Translations under genes and position numbers: made by a program
Part shown: positions 28,201 through 39,025 of the stretch, piece by piece
Layout: the number at the start of each line of letters is the position of its first letter
How positions within the stretch are numbered: position 1 is the stretch's first letter
DNA from: Rubripirellula reticaptiva
GTDB taxonomy: Bacteria; Planctomycetota; Planctomycetia; Pirellulales; Pirellulaceae
Direction: 5' to 3'
Assembly: GCF_007860175.1 (NCBI RefSeq)
Contig: NZ_SJPX01000001.1
Span: 1 to 64,000, forward strand
Length of the DNA: 64,000 nt
The notes under the pieces: model-generated
Databases searched by the model: none
Seen by the model: only the letters and a program-made list of their open reading frames with translations
Told to the model about the DNA's origin: nothing

Positions 28201-29935
28201 CGGGACGAGCGAACTGTACCGGAGCGGTTGGTTCCATCGTGAACGGCGCATCGGTGGTCGTCGTAGCGGCGAGTACAATCACGCCGTCGGCTTGCGTCGA
28301 AGGAGCAAGCACAAACGGCTCCTTGACGCGTCGCAGCGAGTGACTGTTGACGACGCAACTTTGTTCGGGATTGTCGACGGAGGTCGCACTGATTCGCACG
28401 ACGTCCAGGCTGTCGGATTTCCATGCTTCACTTGCAGTCAGGTAAATTTTCGCCTCGGCGACTTTCGCGGGAATGCGAGGATTCACGATTCGCAAACCTG
28501 ATTCCGCGTTCGTCAGCGCGAGTTCGATCTCACCGTCGTAACCGAACCGCGAGATTTGCAGGTCCAGAGCACATGCGCCGTGCTCGGGTTCGATCATGAA
28601 TGCTTCCCGTGTCGCTGCGTCGGCTTTGAGTGCAACGCTAAACGATCCGGACGGAGCGCATTCGATGTGGTAAGCAAACTCATCGCCGCCACGTTTCAGC
28701 AAGTCGGTGACGTCCAAACGATAGTCACCATCTTCGGGCAGCGTCGCATCAAAGCTCCACTCGTCAGCGTCGGTGACTTTGGTTTCAGCAATCTTCGCTC
28801 CGGCAGCGTTGAACAACTGCATTTGCAATAGCGTGGGACTGCCCAGGCTGCGCGTTTTCGCAGCGATGCGAATGACTTGTCCCTTGGCACAACGGATGAG
28901 ATAGTTATCGACTTCTTGCGGTTGCCCTAAACGACCGTTGATGCCGATCGGCAATGTCAGACTGTCGTTTGACGCAGCCTCAATCAATTGCGGATACGGA
29001 CTGCAATAGAGCGGTACCCAACTAGAAGATTGTCCGTCGTCGAATTTGGCACGAACTAGCATGTTGCCTGGAGCTCCGGCAGGAACGTCCATCTCGCGTG
29101 CTGGCAACCGTTCTCCATCGGGTCCGGAGAAGGCAACCGAAGTCTTTTCGCCACTGCGCACAGCGAGTGGATAACACTGGTTGACGATTGGGAAGTCACC
29201 GATTCGCAATTGATAAGCTGCGCCACCGGCGGCATTGCGGCTGTCTTGAATCTGCAGCCAGTAGTCGCCTTCCTCTGTGAATTGGTAACTGAACCGGCAA
29301 TCGGGACCGACCAAACTGTCGTCAGCTTGGATCAGTGTCTCTCCAGCGGCATTGAGCACGCGAAGCACTGGGTCCATTGCGGAGCGAAGCTGCTGCGTGT
29401 GGACTTCGACGGCAATCCGTTCACCCGCAGTCGCATGGATTCGATAGAAATCGCTGACCGACGCATCGCAAACACCTTCGACAGTTGATCGCGTGGATAG
29501 CTGTTGCGCCGTTTCGATCGAGTGATTGTTGCCGCTGTCCTTCACCGCATCTAAGTCGTCGACGATGACCACATGGGGTTTGACTACGCCCGTCGCTGTC
29601 GTCAGCCACAGACTCATCGGGCCAAGTTGCACGTCTTCGGATAGCGTCAGAGCGACGGTGACTTGAGTAGGCTCGATCTTTTCGACTTGCCACCGCACCG
29701 ATTCTTCACTGGATGCGATTCGCAGCGAGTCGTTCAAGTCCGTGCCTTGAATCAGCAACTGGGTCGTTTGCCCCGGCTTGAAGGTTCGCGGCTGCACCGA
29801 ATTGATCGTTTGGGCTGTGGCGTGAAGCGACAAACACAGCCAAGCGAGACTCACTAAGCAAAGCGTGTAAGTTCGGTTTCGCATGGGCTTCATTCGGTAG
29901 GACGATGGAACGTTTTCATTAGGCGAGGAGTTCAT
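25271..29935 (-). CDS. Very large DUF1549/DUF1553 protein with pre-peptidase and BIG2-like domains
   Basis: 1554 residues from ATG 29935, chosen because AGGGAGAG lies 6 bases upstream; it overlaps the DUF1501 stop by 17 bases (ATG 29893 and 29884 are alternatives). After a signal peptide come two pre-peptidase C-terminal-like beta modules (DFYRIHATAGERIAVEV and DNYLIRCAKGQVIRIA) and a BIG2-like module. An unusual heme-like motif CNSGACHG (CX4CH, about residue 870) follows, then a second BIG2-like module, DUF1549 from about 1065 with CAKCHNHPFERW, and DUF1553 from about 1298. It is far longer than the 900-1035 residues of its paralogues here. The beta modules suggest cell-surface or matrix attachment (inference). 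Confidence 0.88.
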   Translation of the reverse strand: MNSSPNENVPSSYRMKPMRNRTYTLCLVSLAWLCLSLHATAQTINSVQPRTFKPGQTTQLLIQGTDLNDSLRIASSEESVRWQVEKIEPTQVTVALTLSEDVQLGPMSLWLTTATGVVKPHVVIVDDLDAVKDSGNNHSIETAQQLSTRSTVEGVCDASVSDFYRIHATAGERIAVEVHTQQLRSAMDPVLRVLNAAGETLIQADDSLVGPDCRFSYQFTEEGDYWLQIQDSRNAAGGAAYQLRIGDFPIVNQCYPLAVRSGEKTSVAFSGPDGERLPAREMDVPAGAPGNMLVRAKFDDGQSSSWVPLYCSPYPQLIEAASNDSLTLPIGINGRLGQPQEVDNYLIRCAKGQVIRIAAKTRSLGSPTLLQMQLFNAAGAKIAETKVTDADEWSFDATLPEDGDYRLDVTDLLKRGGDEFAYHIECAPSGSFSVALKADAATREAFMIEPEHGACALDLQISRFGYDGEIELALTNAESGLRIVNPRIPAKVAEAKIYLTASEAWKSDSLDVVRISATSVDNPEQSCVVNSHSLRRVKEPFVLAPSTQADGVIVLAATTTTDAPFTMEPTAPVQFARPVRSHSAALTPKRIQAEFKAGVDVLSSALPAGWNASTKVDKESYTLTLLRSDQATGEPEQLPLLVFGEFNGHGRIETYNLPIQWIDPVRVTTKFSEPFVRGGRVRAEVHLLREGTDPQPVTITFASLPVGITGPESLVVSADQSHAEFDLQITADAALDVAHELTVNAASKYAGQDFTVASTHALPKLDDSPTNLIVYPSEIVLADSRGRQQMAVTGTDVQNLPRDWTRHARLTSSNPQVAEVRDGVVYPIADGEAEVVVEVGMHRQVIPVRVSNVTTPRKIEFESEVLVALSKQGCNSGACHGSPSGKGGFRLSLRAFDMKLDELTLIREDFGRRTNSLDAEQSLLLLKPLMKVAHGGGKQLHKDDAAYAILRDWIASGANADPADTPRVTKLEVYPNQKQILAVKDGGQQLAVTAHLADGRRRDVTHLVAYETSDTAVATVDVNGFVTPHERGEVAILVRLLEYIESVPLMFVENLDDFEWKSLAPNNYIDELVNAKLQQLQYLPAETCSDDEFLRRVSLDLLGILPTIEETTAFLADTGERKRDRLVDALLQREEYAKFWSLKWGDLLRMTSKLVGDEGVYKYHRWVEQSLHENMPYDQFAKELLTGAGSTLSNPPANFYRTSTDMNECVETISQVFLGARLQCAKCHNHPFERWTQDNYYGLGSFFNRVQRRKTDRPGEMFVYTSFSGDVTQPRTGQVMAPWLPQVGSIQSPGDTDRRLAFADWLVNPDNPYFARIEANRIWSQLFARGIVDPIDDFRDSNPPSNAALLDALAKDFVESGYDRKHLLRVILNSRTYQASYQTTEFNQEDTKYFSHQEPRLLGAEQLLDAINRTLALEQKFGSLPAGTLATQLPAPDVVKVDFLKVFGQPERSTVCACERADDSNLGMAIELFNGPMIHEKLRDTNNRFRKALAAGKPVEEVIRDIYLASVCRPPSDIELKASLEHCSKNPDPVVGVEDVCWALFNTDEFLFQH

Positions 29936-31334
29936 GCAAGACTCTCCCTGAGGTGATTCGGTGAGGTCGGTTTTCGCGATCGAGCAGCGCGGTTTCGGTT
30001 GGCAGCCCCATTGCATGCAAGATCGTGGTGGCGAAATCCTGTGGCGTGACAGGATCGGATGCGGGGTAGGCAGCGTGTTTGTCGCTTGAGCCATAAACCA
30101 TGCCTGGCCGAATGCCGCCGCCGGCCAGTAGGCCGCTGTAGCAAAACGGCCAGTGTTCGCGGCCCGCATTGTTCGCCGTAATCTGTGGCTTACGACCAAA
30201 CTCGCCGACCCACGCTACAATGGTTTCGTCCAGCAAGCCGCGTTCTTCTAAGTCCGTCAAAAGTGCTGCGAGTGCTCGGTCGGCGGGTGGGATCAAGTCG
30301 TTCTTCAAGCGATTGAAATTGTCGCCGTGTGTGTCCCAGAAGTTTTTGCCGTCGTTGTGCCAATTCACTGAGATCAGCGGCACGCCATGTTCAACCAAGC
30401 GCCGAGCCATCAAGACGCATTGGCCGTGAATGTTGCGACCGTAACGTTCACGCGTTGCGTCGCTTTCTTGAGTCAAATCAAACGCTGAACGCACGTTGCC
30501 TGAACCGATCATTTGCATCGCGCGTGCTTGGTGGTTCCCATAGGATGACGCGCCGAGCGAACGATGCAGGTTCGCACGCTGAGCGTCGAGCGTCTTCAGC
30601 AATTCCACTCGCGATTCCAAACGTCCAATCCCAATGTCCGCTGGTAGTGACAGTCCTTGCGGGTGCCAGTTTGGATCATTGGGATCGCCACCCAGCAACA
30701 TGCCGTCGTAGGCCGAACCCAACCAGCCACCGTGTTGCCCAGGCGCTTCGCCGCCGGGTGCGGCAGGATGAAACGCTTTCCATGGCATGGCAACAAAGGA
30801 CGGCAAACCATTCGTACTGGGGCGAAGCTTCGATACCAATGCGCCCAAGTGCGGCGAGTCCTTGGCGCTCGGCGGATCAGCGTCGCTCTTGAGCACCGGT
30901 GCGAGCTGACCAGTGAGCGTTGCATGTCCGCTGGACAAGTGAGCGGGATCGTCGTGCGTGAGTGAGCGAATGATCGCGAGCTTGTCCGTCATCGATGCGA
31001 GCTGCGTGAAGTGTTCGCAGATTTGAATGCCTGGAACTTTGGTTGAGATCGGGTTGAAGGTGCCACGCACTTCCGCCGGCGCATCGGGCTTCATGTCGAA
31101 CGTTTCCAGTTGACTTGGCCCGCCCCACATGAACAAGAAGATGCATGCCTTGGCACGCTTGGCTGGCAAGCTCAGTCCGTTTTCTTGTGCGAGCGCCAGT
31201 CGCGATTCCAAATCACCCAAGCCCAGACCGAGCGCCGAGATCGCACCCGCCTGCAATACTTGCCGACGGTTCAAGCGATTGAAACGTCGAAATTCGTTGC
31301 AGCCCGTTGGCATGCTTGTTTCACGAAATGACAT
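29919..31334 (-). CDS. DUF1501 protein with Tat signal (left arm, third copy)
   Basis: 471 residues. The N-terminus has NRRQVLQAGAISALGLGLG, a twin-arginine signal. DUF1501 hallmarks follow: CIFLFMWGGPSQLETFDMKP, GIQICEHFTQLASMTDKLAIIRSL, ISVNWHNDGKNFWDTHG, and the C-terminal IVAWVGEFGRKP, GREHWPFCYSGLLAGGGI and DPVTPQDFATTIL. DUF1501 belongs to the alkaline-phosphatase superfamily, whose members use metal-bound catalytic sites, but its own reaction is unknown. It directly precedes the large DUF1549/1553 gene with a short overlap, so this pair is likely the functional unit. Confidence 0.92.
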   Translation of the reverse strand: MSFRETSMPTGCNEFRRFNRLNRRQVLQAGAISALGLGLGDLESRLALAQENGLSLPAKRAKACIFLFMWGGPSQLETFDMKPDAPAEVRGTFNPISTKVPGIQICEHFTQLASMTDKLAIIRSLTHDDPAHLSSGHATLTGQLAPVLKSDADPPSAKDSPHLGALVSKLRPSTNGLPSFVAMPWKAFHPAAPGGEAPGQHGGWLGSAYDGMLLGGDPNDPNWHPQGLSLPADIGIGRLESRVELLKTLDAQRANLHRSLGASSYGNHQARAMQMIGSGNVRSAFDLTQESDATRERYGRNIHGQCVLMARRLVEHGVPLISVNWHNDGKNFWDTHGDNFNRLKNDLIPPADRALAALLTDLEERGLLDETIVAWVGEFGRKPQITANNAGREHWPFCYSGLLAGGGIRPGMVYGSSDKHAAYPASDPVTPQDFATTILHAMGLPTETALLDRENRPHRITSGRVLHELLA

Positions 31335-31380
31335 GGTGTTCTCGGTGGGAATAATTTGTCGTCGTGCGCGCTGCCTGCCT

Positions 31381-31408
31381 ACGCTCTCAGGCTGGCAGCC
31401 TGGGCTAC
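31381..31408. repeat. Palindromic repeat between two DUF1501 genes
   Basis: ACGCTCTCAGGCTGG (31381-31395) runs into CAGGCT-GGC-AGCCTG, a 6-bp stem with a 3-base loop (31388-31402). The 15 bases at 31381 recur with one mismatch at 45243 (ACGCTCTCAGACTGG). Confidence 0.45.
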
Positions 31409-31416
31409 GATTCCGA

Positions 31417-32889
31417 CTAACTCAAACCGGCGATGGGTTCGCCGTGGTAAATGTGGTGGGGGCGATTCTGTGCGTCATGCCAAGCGGCGGTGGCTGGGAC
31501 TCCCAAGGCGTCGTAGATCGTTGCAGCGAAGTTCTCCGGCTTGACTGGTTGTTCGTCGGGATACGCACCTCGCGCATCCGACTTACCAACGACGTTGCCG
31601 CCGCGAATCCCGCCGCCGGCGAACAAAACCGATTGGACGGCGCCCCAGTGGTCGCGGCCTGGCAATTTGTAATGTTTTTCAAGCAAAGTGATCTGTGGCG
31701 TACGCCCAAACTCGCCGGCCATCACGATCAGCGTCTCATCCAATTCGCCCGTCGAATGCAAATCATCCAGCAAAGCCGAAACGGCTTGATCAGTCGGAGG
31801 AAATAAATTGTTCTTCAAGTGCGGGAACGCATTGCCGTGCGTGTCCCACGTTTCATCGTTGCCTAAATTAACCTGCACGAGGCTGACTCCCGCGCCGACC
31901 AGTCGCCGCGCCATCAGCAACGACCAACCAAACGAGTTGCGACCATAACGATCAAGATGCTTCTCGTCCGCGTTCGTTACGTTTAGTGCTTGATGCACGG
32001 AGGATTCCGTCAACAGGGACACCGCTCCTTGCCGCAAGCGATCGAAGTTCTCGACTTGAGCGTACGATGCGAGGTCCTCACGCTGGCGATTAAGCGACTC
32101 CAACAGCGCTAGCCGACCGTTGATGGCCTGCATGCCAAGTCCGTCTGGCAAGGAAAGTTGCGGGGCTTGAAACAGACGTTCGTCTGGCTTGCCGCGATCC
32201 TGGTGATCGAACGCGTACTCGGGAAACGCACCATACGAAGTGTTGTGGAACGGCGACGCTTCGATCATCCAGGGATCGTGTTGCGGCCCCATCGGACCGG
32301 AGTGTTGCCCAGGGATCACGCGTCCGCTGTTGTGCACAAGTCGTTCTGGCAACACGACGGCTGTTGGCAAATTGTTTTGCTGTTTCGCACGCATCGCATA
32401 GCCCGTCACCGCAGCAATCGACGCTCGATCGGATCGGCTCGGGTTATTCGGACTGAATCCAGCCGGCAACTCGGAATGACCCGTCAACATGATGTGATGG
32501 GCGGCGGAGTGTTCGTTGGAGCCGTGGGTTAGCGAACGACAAAGCGACCACATCTGGCTTCGCTCGGCGAGTTTCGGTAGGTGTTCGCAAATCTGCAGTC
32601 CCGGAGTCTTCGTAGCGCGAGGTTGGAACTCACCGCGAATGTTGTCGGGAGCGTTCGGCTTCATGTCAAAGCTATCGTGCTGCGACAATCCACCTGAAAG
32701 AAAAATGAAGATGCACGATCTCGCTTTGCCGCTGGGCTGACGACCCTCCGCCGCAGTCGCCTGGCGCAACCCAGCGAGATGATTCATGCCGAGTCCAAGA
32801 ATTCCAATGGCACCCGCTTGCAACGCGTCGCGACGTGAACGCCTCGCATGTTGCCAACTGCATTGCGACTCTTGAACTCGCTTGCTCAC
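31417..32889 (-). CDS. DUF1501 protein with Tat signal (left arm, second copy)
   Basis: 490 residues. The start ATG 32889 overlaps the stop of the previous DUF1501 gene (ATGA), indicating coupling. The twin-arginine segment RRSRRDALQAGAIGILGLG is followed by CIFIFLSGGLSQHDSFDMKP, LSRGLTHGSNEHSAAHHIM-type residues around 105-120, VNLGNDETWDTHGNAF, and the C-terminal MAGEFGRTPQI, GRDHWGAVQSVLFAGGGI and PENFAATIY. Length is normal for the family. It has no DUF1549 gene directly beside it, so it depends on a partner encoded elsewhere in the arm. Confidence 0.92.
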   Translation of the reverse strand: MSKRVQESQCSWQHARRSRRDALQAGAIGILGLGMNHLAGLRQATAAEGRQPSGKARSCIFIFLSGGLSQHDSFDMKPNAPDNIRGEFQPRATKTPGLQICEHLPKLAERSQMWSLCRSLTHGSNEHSAAHHIMLTGHSELPAGFSPNNPSRSDRASIAAVTGYAMRAKQQNNLPTAVVLPERLVHNSGRVIPGQHSGPMGPQHDPWMIEASPFHNTSYGAFPEYAFDHQDRGKPDERLFQAPQLSLPDGLGMQAINGRLALLESLNRQREDLASYAQVENFDRLRQGAVSLLTESSVHQALNVTNADEKHLDRYGRNSFGWSLLMARRLVGAGVSLVQVNLGNDETWDTHGNAFPHLKNNLFPPTDQAVSALLDDLHSTGELDETLIVMAGEFGRTPQITLLEKHYKLPGRDHWGAVQSVLFAGGGIRGGNVVGKSDARGAYPDEQPVKPENFAATIYDALGVPATAAWHDAQNRPHHIYHGEPIAGLS

Positions 32890-34274
32890 GCTGACGCTCC
32901 CGTGTACAGATTCGAGATGACGTTGCCGTTGAGCAAATGATGCGGGCGATTAAGTGGATCCATAAGGGTCGCACTCGAATTGACACCCAGGGCATTGAAG
33001 ATCGTGCTGCAGATATCCGCCGGCGACCACGAGTTTGTTACCGGGTAAGCCGCTTGTCCGTCAGTCTGGCCGAGTACTTGTCCGCCTTGGATTCCGGCTC
33101 CCGCGAACAGACCGGAATACGCGTGAGCCCAATGGTCGCGGCCGGGAATCGTTTGGCCGGGCAAGGTGCTAACTTTCGGCGTCCGTCCGAATTCACCCAT
33201 CACGATCAGCAGCGTTTCGTCCATCAAGCCGCTCGCCGTCAAGTCATCGGTGAGCGCCGCCAAGCCTTGATCCAACTGCGGCAACAACGTGTTCTTTAGC
33301 TTGCCCCAGTTGTCGGTATGCGTGTCCCAAGTCTGCACGATTCCCATCGTCGCTTGGACGACCGGCACGCCAGCTTCGATCATACGTTTGGACAATAGCA
33401 GCGATTGCCCGAATTTGTTGCGACCGTAACGATCTCGCGTGGCATCGGTCTCGCGATTGATCTCGAAAGCGTCCGTCAACTTGCCCGAAGTCAGCAAGCC
33501 GTAGGCGAGGTTCTGTTGATCGCGGAGTGAATCGGTTTCGACTCCCGTCAACCTGCTATGTCCACGATTCAATTTATCAAGCAGCTGTCGTCGCGATTGC
33601 AATCGTCCTGTTGAGACACCCTCGCGCATCGAGAGCGCCTGCATCCGAAAATCTTTGTCGTTCGGATCGCCATTGATTTGCCACGGATCATGCTTCGCGC
33701 CTAGAAAGCCAGAGTGTTGACCGGGCCAAGTCAAAGGGCCTTCGATCAAATAGTTCGGTAGCGAAACACCCGAAGGCATGCCATCGGTGCGCGGACGAAT
33801 GAAATCCAAGGCCGAGGCGTAGTTGGGAAAATCGTTGCGTGTTTCAACGCGATCCAAATCCGATCCACCGCGCGGCACCGGCGTAGGACGACCGGTCAAC
33901 GCCACATGCGTCGCCAGCAGATGATTGTGTTCGCGATGGGCGAGCGTCCGTACGATGGCCCAGCGATCGGTCTGTTGTGCGAGCTTTGGCAAGTGTTCGC
34001 AGACCTGAACACCGGGAATCGTCGTCGAGATCGGCGAGAACTCACCGCGCACTTCCGCCGGCGCGTCAGGCTTTGGATCGAGCGTGTCAAGTTGGCTCGG
34101 ACCACCACTAAGCAGCACGATCAGCACCGACTTGGCCTTACCAAATCCGACCGGCTTGTCGGACATGGGATCGCCCGCCAATGAGATACCTTTCGGCAGC
34201 ATCGATCCAGCGACGCCCGCAGCAGCGGCGCAAAGCAAACCTCGACGGTCCAATCCATAGAGAGGATTCAGCAT
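32886..34274 (-). CDS. DUF1501 protein with Tat signal (left arm, first gene)
   Basis: 462 residues from ATG 34274, the first gene of the leftward arm. The signal DRRGLLCAAAAGVAGSM is twin-arginine-like. DUF1501 marks are complete: VLIVLLSGGPSQLDTLDPKP, GVQVCEHLPKLAQQTDRWAIV, QTWDTHTDNWGKLKNTLLP, LIVMGEFGRTPKV, GRDHWAHAYSGLFAGAGI and NSWSPADICSTIF. It faces the rightward arm across a 222-base gap, so its promoter must lie there. Confidence 0.92.
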   Translation of the reverse strand: MLNPLYGLDRRGLLCAAAAGVAGSMLPKGISLAGDPMSDKPVGFGKAKSVLIVLLSGGPSQLDTLDPKPDAPAEVRGEFSPISTTIPGVQVCEHLPKLAQQTDRWAIVRTLAHREHNHLLATHVALTGRPTPVPRGGSDLDRVETRNDFPNYASALDFIRPRTDGMPSGVSLPNYLIEGPLTWPGQHSGFLGAKHDPWQINGDPNDKDFRMQALSMREGVSTGRLQSRRQLLDKLNRGHSRLTGVETDSLRDQQNLAYGLLTSGKLTDAFEINRETDATRDRYGRNKFGQSLLLSKRMIEAGVPVVQATMGIVQTWDTHTDNWGKLKNTLLPQLDQGLAALTDDLTASGLMDETLLIVMGEFGRTPKVSTLPGQTIPGRDHWAHAYSGLFAGAGIQGGQVLGQTDGQAAYPVTNSWSPADICSTIFNALGVNSSATLMDPLNRPHHLLNGNVISNLYTGASA

Positions 34275-34496
34275 GGGCGAGTACCCAGAAAGGCAGGGTT
34301 TAAGGTGGGCAGTTCATAACAGGCGGGACTGCCATTCTACACCAAGCGTGGCTGTCAAACCGTAGGGGACGCCAGCACAGGTCTTTTCCACTGTCTCGTT
34401 TCGTGCGGTACTTCTACCACAACAGCAGCGATTACCGTGCATGCACAAGTAATTGAGGGCATACTGGTAGGGCGATGTCTTTTGAGAACGGGAAAG
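34275..34496. promoter_or_regulatory. Divergent intergenic control region of the supercluster
   Basis: 222 bases separate the start codons of the leftward and rightward arms, so both promoters should be here. I see no convincing -35/-10 or -24/-12 pair and no obvious operator palindrome. GGGAAAG lies directly before the rightward ATG at 34497. Function is inferred from the divergent layout. Confidence 0.45.
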
Positions 34497-37466
<2,970 letters not shown>

Positions 37467-37490
37467 ACGGTCCAGCAAAGGAATCACCCC

Positions 37491-38936
37491 ATGCAAAATC
37501 GACGTGACTTTCTATTGAGCGGCGGCGCCGGATTCGGCAGCCTCGCGCTTGCGACGATGCTGCAGGAAGATTCTCAAGCATCATCCGATGGCGTGGTGAG
37601 TGTTTTGCACCATCCGCCGAAAGCAAAACGAGTGGTGCAATTGTTCATGGCGGGAGCCGCCAGCCATATCGACCTGTGGGATCACAAACCGATGCTGGAA
37701 AAGCATCACGGCGAAGATTCCGATTTCGGTGAACACGTAGAGGCGTTTCAGAACGGACTTGGTCCATGGATGAAATCACCCTTCAAGTTTTCTCGGCACG
37801 GCGAGTCGGGAAAGATGATCAGCGAGGTCGTCGCGCCGCTCGGTTCTTGTATCGATGACATCGCGTTTGTGCATAACATGGTCGGCAAGACCGGTGTGCA
37901 TTCCCAAGCAACCTATCTGCAAGCAACCGGATTCCAACGCCCCGGCTTTCCCGGCATGGGCTCGTGGATCAGTTACGCGTTGGGTTCGATCAACGAGGAC
38001 CTGCCGACGTTCGTCGTCTTGCCCGACCATCGCGGTTTTGCGAGCAACGGTCCGAAGAATTGGGGATCAGCGTTTTTGCCAGCCAGCTCGCAAGGCACAG
38101 CGATCTTTCCTCAGCGTGACAATCCAATCGAGGATCTGCTGCCTCACGCAGATTACGTGACCAAAGCGGGAGACCGCGACGGGCTCAATCTATTAAACCG
38201 TATGAACCGGCGTTATCAACAGCAACGCGAATCCGATTCACGACTCGACGCACGAATCCGTTCTTATGAATTGGCAGCTCGCATGCAGCTTTCCGCCCCG
38301 GAAGCTTTGAACATTTCCGGCGAACCGAAGCATGTCATGAAAATGTATGGACTTGATCGACCTGGCGCTACCTATCCCAACCAAATCAACCATGCTGAAG
38401 AAGCAGAGTACTTTGGTCGTAAGTGCCTGATCGCTCGAAGATTGCTTGAACGAGGTGTGCGATTCGTACAAATTTGGTCTGGCAACGACAACGGTTTTCC
38501 GCGGCGCAACTGGGACTCGCATGAAGATATCCAGCGCGATCACGGTCCTCTGGCGCGAGGAATGGCTGTCGGGACCGCGGCGCTGCTGAAGGACCTGAAG
38601 CAAAGCGGCCTGCTGGACGAGACGATTGTCCTGTGGACCACCGAATTTGGCCGCATGCCAAGTACTCAAGGAAGCAAGGGGCGCGACCACAATCCGTATG
38701 TGTTTACCAATTGGATCTCAGGCGGTGGCATCAAGGGAGGCGTGACCCATGGTGAGTCAGATCAGTGGGGCTACAAACCGCTTGATCGAAGCAGTCCGAC
38801 TCAGGTCTACGACATTCACGCCACCATTTTGCACTTGCTCGGCATTGACCACACGCGGTTGACCGTTCGGCATGACGGCATCGATCGTCGCCTGACCGAC
38901 GTCCATGGACATGTAATCAAGGACATTTTGACGTGA
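37491..38936 (+). CDS. DUF1501 protein with Tat signal (right arm, first copy)
   Basis: 481 residues. The signal [19 protein letters not shown] is twin-arginine. Family marks: [71 protein letters not shown] and the DVHGHVI ending shared with the other right-arm copies. It resembles the copies at 49685 and 53931 more than the left-arm trio (the latter have GRDHW and lack the HVHGHVI-type tail). It is paired with the DUF1549/1553 protein upstream; its stop overlaps a GTG that could start the next frame. Confidence 0.92.
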   Translation: MQNRRDFLLSGGAGFGSLALATMLQEDSQASSDGVVSVLHHPPKAKRVVQLFMAGAASHIDLWDHKPMLEKHHGEDSDFGEHVEAFQNGLGPWMKSPFKFSRHGESGKMISEVVAPLGSCIDDIAFVHNMVGKTGVHSQATYLQATGFQRPGFPGMGSWISYALGSINEDLPTFVVLPDHRGFASNGPKNWGSAFLPASSQGTAIFPQRDNPIEDLLPHADYVTKAGDRDGLNLLNRMNRRYQQQRESDSRLDARIRSYELAARMQLSAPEALNISGEPKHVMKMYGLDRPGATYPNQINHAEEAEYFGRKCLIARRLLERGVRFVQIWSGNDNGFPRRNWDSHEDIQRDHGPLARGMAVGTAALLKDLKQSGLLDETIVLWTTEFGRMPSTQGSKGRDHNPYVFTNWISGGGIKGGVTHGESDQWGYKPLDRSSPTQVYDIHATILHLLGIDHTRLTVRHDGIDRRLTDVHGHVIKDILT

Positions 38937-39025
38937 ATGATTCAATCTTCTCGAGTCGCCGCTGGAGTTTCGCCAAAGTGAAGCCACATCTTTCGCACTC
39001 CTTCGCCACGACTGACGTGTTCCCT

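Noticed and set aside
34275-34496. Sigma-54 or sigma-70 promoter with clear boxes
   Set aside because: Only weak partial matches could be seen; I would not place boxes in the divergent region.
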